Below are positions 4,573-6,727 of a stretch of 6,727 bases of DNA, one piece after another. Positions within the stretch are counted from its first letter, which is position 1, and the number at the start of each line of letters is the position of its first letter. Both the position numbers and the translations under genes were made by a program. Below the pieces are notes generated by a model that had not been told where the DNA came from, ran no database searches, and saw only the letters and a list, made by a program, of their open reading frames with translations. Origin of the DNA: Clostridiales bacterium (GTDB lineage Bacteria > Bacillota > Sulfobacillia > UBA995 > UBA9673); NCBI GenBank assembly GCA_003541445.1, contig DPMO01000240.1, positions 1 through 6,727 on the forward strand. Direction: 5' to 3'.

Positions 4573-6219
4573 ATGGCTGAAACCGTCGACACCGGCCAGC
4601 CCGCCTTCGGACAACCTCTCGGGAAGGCCGTGTTCTTCGGGGGGGCCATCCGCACCCTGAGGCCGGACCGCCCCCTCCTCGAGGCGGTGGGGGTGGCCGG
4701 CGGGAGGATCGTCTGCACCGGTTCCCGGGCCGAGGTCCAGAGCCGCCTCACGACCGGTGACGGCCGCCGGCCGCGGCCCGTCGACCTCAAGGGGCTGGCC
4801 CTGTTCCCGGGTCTTGTCGACGCCCACACCCACCTGGGCAGCTACGGCCTCCGCCTCGACTGGGTCGACCTGGACGGCGTCGCGAGCCTCGAGGAGGCCT
4901 GTGGGACTGTCGCCCGGGCCGCCGCCGGCGCCGCCCCGGGGAAGTGGGTCAGGGGAGGAGGCTGGAACAAGAACCTCTGGGCGGGCGGGCGCCTGCCGAC
5001 CCGGGCCGACCTCGACCGCGCGGCGCCCGGGAACCCTGTGGCCCTGTCCAGCAAGGACGGGCACGCCCTCTGGCTGAACTCCGAGGCTCTCAGGCGGGCC
5101 GGCATCACCCGGGACACGCCGGACCCGCCGGGCGGGGAAATCGTGCGGGACCGGTCGGGGGAGCCCACCGGCATCCTCAAGGAGAAGGCCATGGACCTCG
5201 GCTACCGGGTCGTAGAGCAGCCGTCCCCGGAGGAGTACGCCGCCTGTCTCGAGCGGGCGGTCAGGCTGGCCAACGCGCACGGCCTGGTCGGCGTCCACGA
5301 CATGGAGGGCCGGTCGTCCTTCCGGGCCTGCCAGGCTCTTGCCGCGGCGGGCCGGTTGAGCCTGAGGGTCTGGATGTACCTCCCCGCGGAGCACCTGGGC
5401 AGCCTGGAGGACGTGGGCCTCGAGGGAGGTTTCGGAGGCCCGTACCTGACCGTCGCCGGCGTGAAGGCCTTCCTCGACGGGGCCCTGGGGAGCCAGACGG
5501 CCGACCTTCTCAGGCCCTACGAGGGAAGCCAGGGCCACGGGCTCCCGACCATGGAAGCCGAGGCCTTCACCGACCTTGTGGCCCGGGCGGTCCGGGCCGG
5601 GCTTCCCGTGGCCGTCCACGCCATCGGCGACCGAGCCAACCGCAAGGCTCTCGACGCCTTCGAGGCGAACCTCGCGGCGACGAGGGCCGCCCGCTTGAGG
5701 CACCGCATCGAGCACGCCCAACTGGTCCATCCGGACGACATCCCACGCTTCGGCCGCCTCGGCGTCGTGGCCAGCATGCAGCCCATCCACGCTCCGTCCG
5801 ACAGAGACATAGCCGAGCGCTATTGGGGGAAGCGCTGCGCCGACGCCTACGCCTGGAGGGCGCTCGCCGACGCGGGGGTGGAGCTCGCCTTCGGCTCCGA
5901 CGTGCCGGTGGAGACCCTGGACCCCATCCAGGGGCTCTACGCCGCCGTGACCCGCAAGCACCCTCTCGACCCCGAGCGCGGGCCCTGGTACGCTGAGCAG
6001 GCCCTGACCCTGCCTGAGGCCCTGTGGGCCTACACCGGCGGGGCGGCCAGGGCGGTGGGCGCCGAGCGGGAAATGGGAACCATAGAGGTCGGGAAGCGGG
6101 CTGACTTCACCGTGCTGTCCGACGATGTCCTCGCCGACGGCTTCGACCCGGAGGCTCTCCTGCGGGTCCGGGTGGTGGCGACGGTCGTCGGCGGGAGCGT
6201 CGTTCACGGCGAACTCTAG
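4573..6219 (+). CDS. YtcJ-type amidohydrolase (amidohydrolase family 3)
   Basis: This is a 548-residue metal-dependent amidohydrolase with a TIM-barrel core and a small composite beta domain, typical in length for the YtcJ/NfdA group (PF07969). It hydrolyses an unknown, probably amide-type, substrate in the cytoplasm; no signal peptide is seen. The motifs in order are HTHLGSYG (H85, H87), GGGWNKNLW (128-136), KDGHALWLNS (161-170), VHDME (241-245), VKAFLDGALGSQTA (297-310, with K298 a candidate metal-bridging lysine), VHAIGDRANRKALD with H349, RHRIEHAQ with H381, and FGSDVPVETLDP with D443. The GTIEVGKRADFTVLS signature at the C terminus closes the beta domain. ATG 4573 has GGAGGG at 4560-4565, 7 bases upstream. 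The frame is open to 4432, but that extension is repeat-derived and lacks a ribosome binding site. The neighbours give no clue to the substrate. Confidence 0.93.
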   Translation: MAETVDTGQPAFGQPLGKAVFFGGAIRTLRPDRPLLEAVGVAGGRIVCTGSRAEVQSRLTTGDGRRPRPVDLKGLALFPGLVDAHTHLGSYGLRLDWVDLDGVASLEEACGTVARAAAGAAPGKWVRGGGWNKNLWAGGRLPTRADLDRAAPGNPVALSSKDGHALWLNSEALRRAGITRDTPDPPGGEIVRDRSGEPTGILKEKAMDLGYRVVEQPSPEEYAACLERAVRLANAHGLVGVHDMEGRSSFRACQALAAAGRLSLRVWMYLPAEHLGSLEDVGLEGGFGGPYLTVAGVKAFLDGALGSQTADLLRPYEGSQGHGLPTMEAEAFTDLVARAVRAGLPVAVHAIGDRANRKALDAFEANLAATRAARLRHRIEHAQLVHPDDIPRFGRLGVVASMQPIHAPSDRDIAERYWGKRCADAYAWRALADAGVELAFGSDVPVETLDPIQGLYAAVTRKHPLDPERGPWYAEQALTLPEALWAYTGGAARAVGAEREMGTIEVGKRADFTVLSDDVLADGFDPEALLRVRVVATVVGGSVVHGEL

Positions 6220-6300
6220 CCCGGACCGTGGGCCGTGCCGGCGCGGGCCTGGCGAGGACAGGATTTGGGCGCCGGAGCGGAGAAACGAGGCGGGGAGTTC

Positions 6301-6319
6301 ACGGCTGTTCCGCAGCCGT
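6301..6319 (+). repeat. 7-bp hairpin upstream of the hinT ribosome binding site
   Basis: ACGGCTG (6301-6307) pairs exactly with CAGCCGT (6313-6319) around the loop TTCCG. It lies in the 125-bp gap after the amidohydrolase and ends 10 bases before GGAGGT at 6330-6335. The bases after it (CACTGTTCG) are not a T tract, so an intrinsic terminator is unlikely. A role in read-through or translation of the next gene is possible. I see nothing else recognisable in this gap. Confidence 0.65.
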
Positions 6320-6344
6320 CACTGTTCGTGGAGGTGTCCCCCGG

Positions 6345-6716
6345 ATGGCCGACACCAGCGGGTCTCAAAAGACCGAAGACTGCATCTTCTGTAAGATAGT
6401 CGCAGGCGAGCTTCCCGCGGAGGTCGTCTACAAGGATGACGAGACCGTGGCCTTCGCCGACATAAACCCGGCCGCTCCGGTACACCTCCTGGTCATCCCG
6501 CGGAAGCACTACACGAACGTGGTCGAGGCCGCCGCCGACGACCCGGCCCTCATTGGACGGATGTTGGCCGTCCTGACCCGGCTCGCCGGGGAGAAGGGAC
6601 TCCTGGAGGACGGGTTCCGCATCGTGTGCAACACCGGGACCCGCGGGGGCCAGTCCGTTCCCCACCTGCACTTCCACCTCCTCGGGGGGCGGTCCATGGC
6701 CTGGCCGCCGGGTTAG
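6345..6716 (+). CDS. hinT: Histidine triad (HIT) protein, Hint branch
   Basis: This 123-residue protein is complete and has the normal length for a Hint purine-nucleoside phosphoramidase, a small cytoplasmic, normally dimeric nucleotide hydrolase. The histidine triad HLHFHLL (H107, H109, H111) sits after GGQSV. The chain ends in WPPG, as human HINT1 does, which marks the Hint branch rather than Fhit or GalT. FADINPAAPVHLLVIP (37-52) is the conserved core strand. CIFC (C13, C16) near the N terminus is a pair that binds zinc in many bacterial members. ATG 6345 has GGAGGT at 6330-6335, 9 bases upstream. The frame is open to 6228, but that part lies in the gap and has no family similarity. Its natural substrate is unclear (aminoacyl-adenylates are proposed for the family). 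Confidence 0.95.
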   Translation: MADTSGSQKTEDCIFCKIVAGELPAEVVYKDDETVAFADINPAAPVHLLVIPRKHYTNVVEAAADDPALIGRMLAVLTRLAGEKGLLEDGFRIVCNTGTRGGQSVPHLHFHLLGGRSMAWPPG

Positions 6717-6727
6717 CCTGGCCGCCG
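6700..6727 (+). repeat. Direct repeat flanking the hinT stop codon
   Basis: CCTGGCCGCCG occurs at 6700-6710 and again at 6717-6727, separated by GGTTAG, which contains the stop codon. The period is 17 bases and the second copy reaches the window edge, so the full array length cannot be seen. It looks like a recent tandem duplication of the end of the gene. Confidence 0.75.

Noticed and set aside
4570..6207. 545-residue open frame on the - strand opposite the amidohydrolase
   Set aside because: It is codon-aligned with the sense gene and stays open only because the sense gene uses no TTA, CTA or TCA codons there. It shows no family motif. The sense frame has full catalytic motifs and a ribosome binding site.
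6228..6344. Extension of hinT upstream of ATG 6345
   Set aside because: The extra 39 residues lie across a hairpin and have no similarity to the HIT family. The ATG has a ribosome binding site and a typical N terminus.

Overview
The window is 6.7 kb of very GC-rich bacterial DNA (about two thirds G+C or more, judged by eye). It holds seven genes, all on the + strand. Most starts have a strong GGAGG-type ribosome binding site, and four of the seven genes probably begin with GTG or TTG. A D-alanine-D-alanine ligase shows that the host makes peptidoglycan. The GC content, the strong Shine-Dalgarno sequences, the non-ATG starts, a HELRHH-type small zincin and a Hint protein ending in WPPG together suggest a high-GC member of the Bacillota (Clostridia/Limnochordia-like). 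This is an inference; an actinobacterial or other high-GC host is not excluded.

Layout. Positions 19-1002 encode a metallo-beta-lactamase-fold hydrolase with a C-terminal winged-helix-like tail. Positions 1070-1828 encode a classical short-chain dehydrogenase/reductase (SDR), and 1879-2682 an enoyl-CoA hydratase/isomerase (crotonase) with both catalytic glutamates. Positions 2696-3157 encode a small zincin-like metallopeptidase-family protein. These four genes are 13-67 bp apart and look like one transcription unit. The SDR and crotonase could catalyse consecutive steps of acyl-CoA beta-oxidation or a related acyl-CoA pathway; the hydrolase and the zincin have no assignable substrate. After a 95-bp gap with tandem hairpins comes ddl (3271-4413, or from 3253). 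After a 159-bp gap with a phased repeat comes a 548-residue YtcJ-type amidohydrolase (4573-6219). After a 125-bp gap with a clean hairpin comes a Hint-type histidine-triad protein (6345-6716). The window ends 11 bp after that gene, inside a direct repeat.

The protein-coding content is ordinary chromosomal housekeeping and metabolism. I see no mobile element, CRISPR array, tRNA, rRNA, phage gene or defence system, and every catalytic motif I could check is intact. The parts that deserve a second look are non-coding or sub-genic. They are a perfect 14-bp GC hairpin between two candidate starts of the zincin gene, alternative hairpins upstream of ddl, a hexamer-phased repeat upstream of the amidohydrolase, a 7-bp hairpin just upstream of the hinT ribosome binding site, and a strong preference for the codon pair CTC-GAG. 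No canonical rho-independent terminator (strong stem followed directly by a T tract) is present anywhere.
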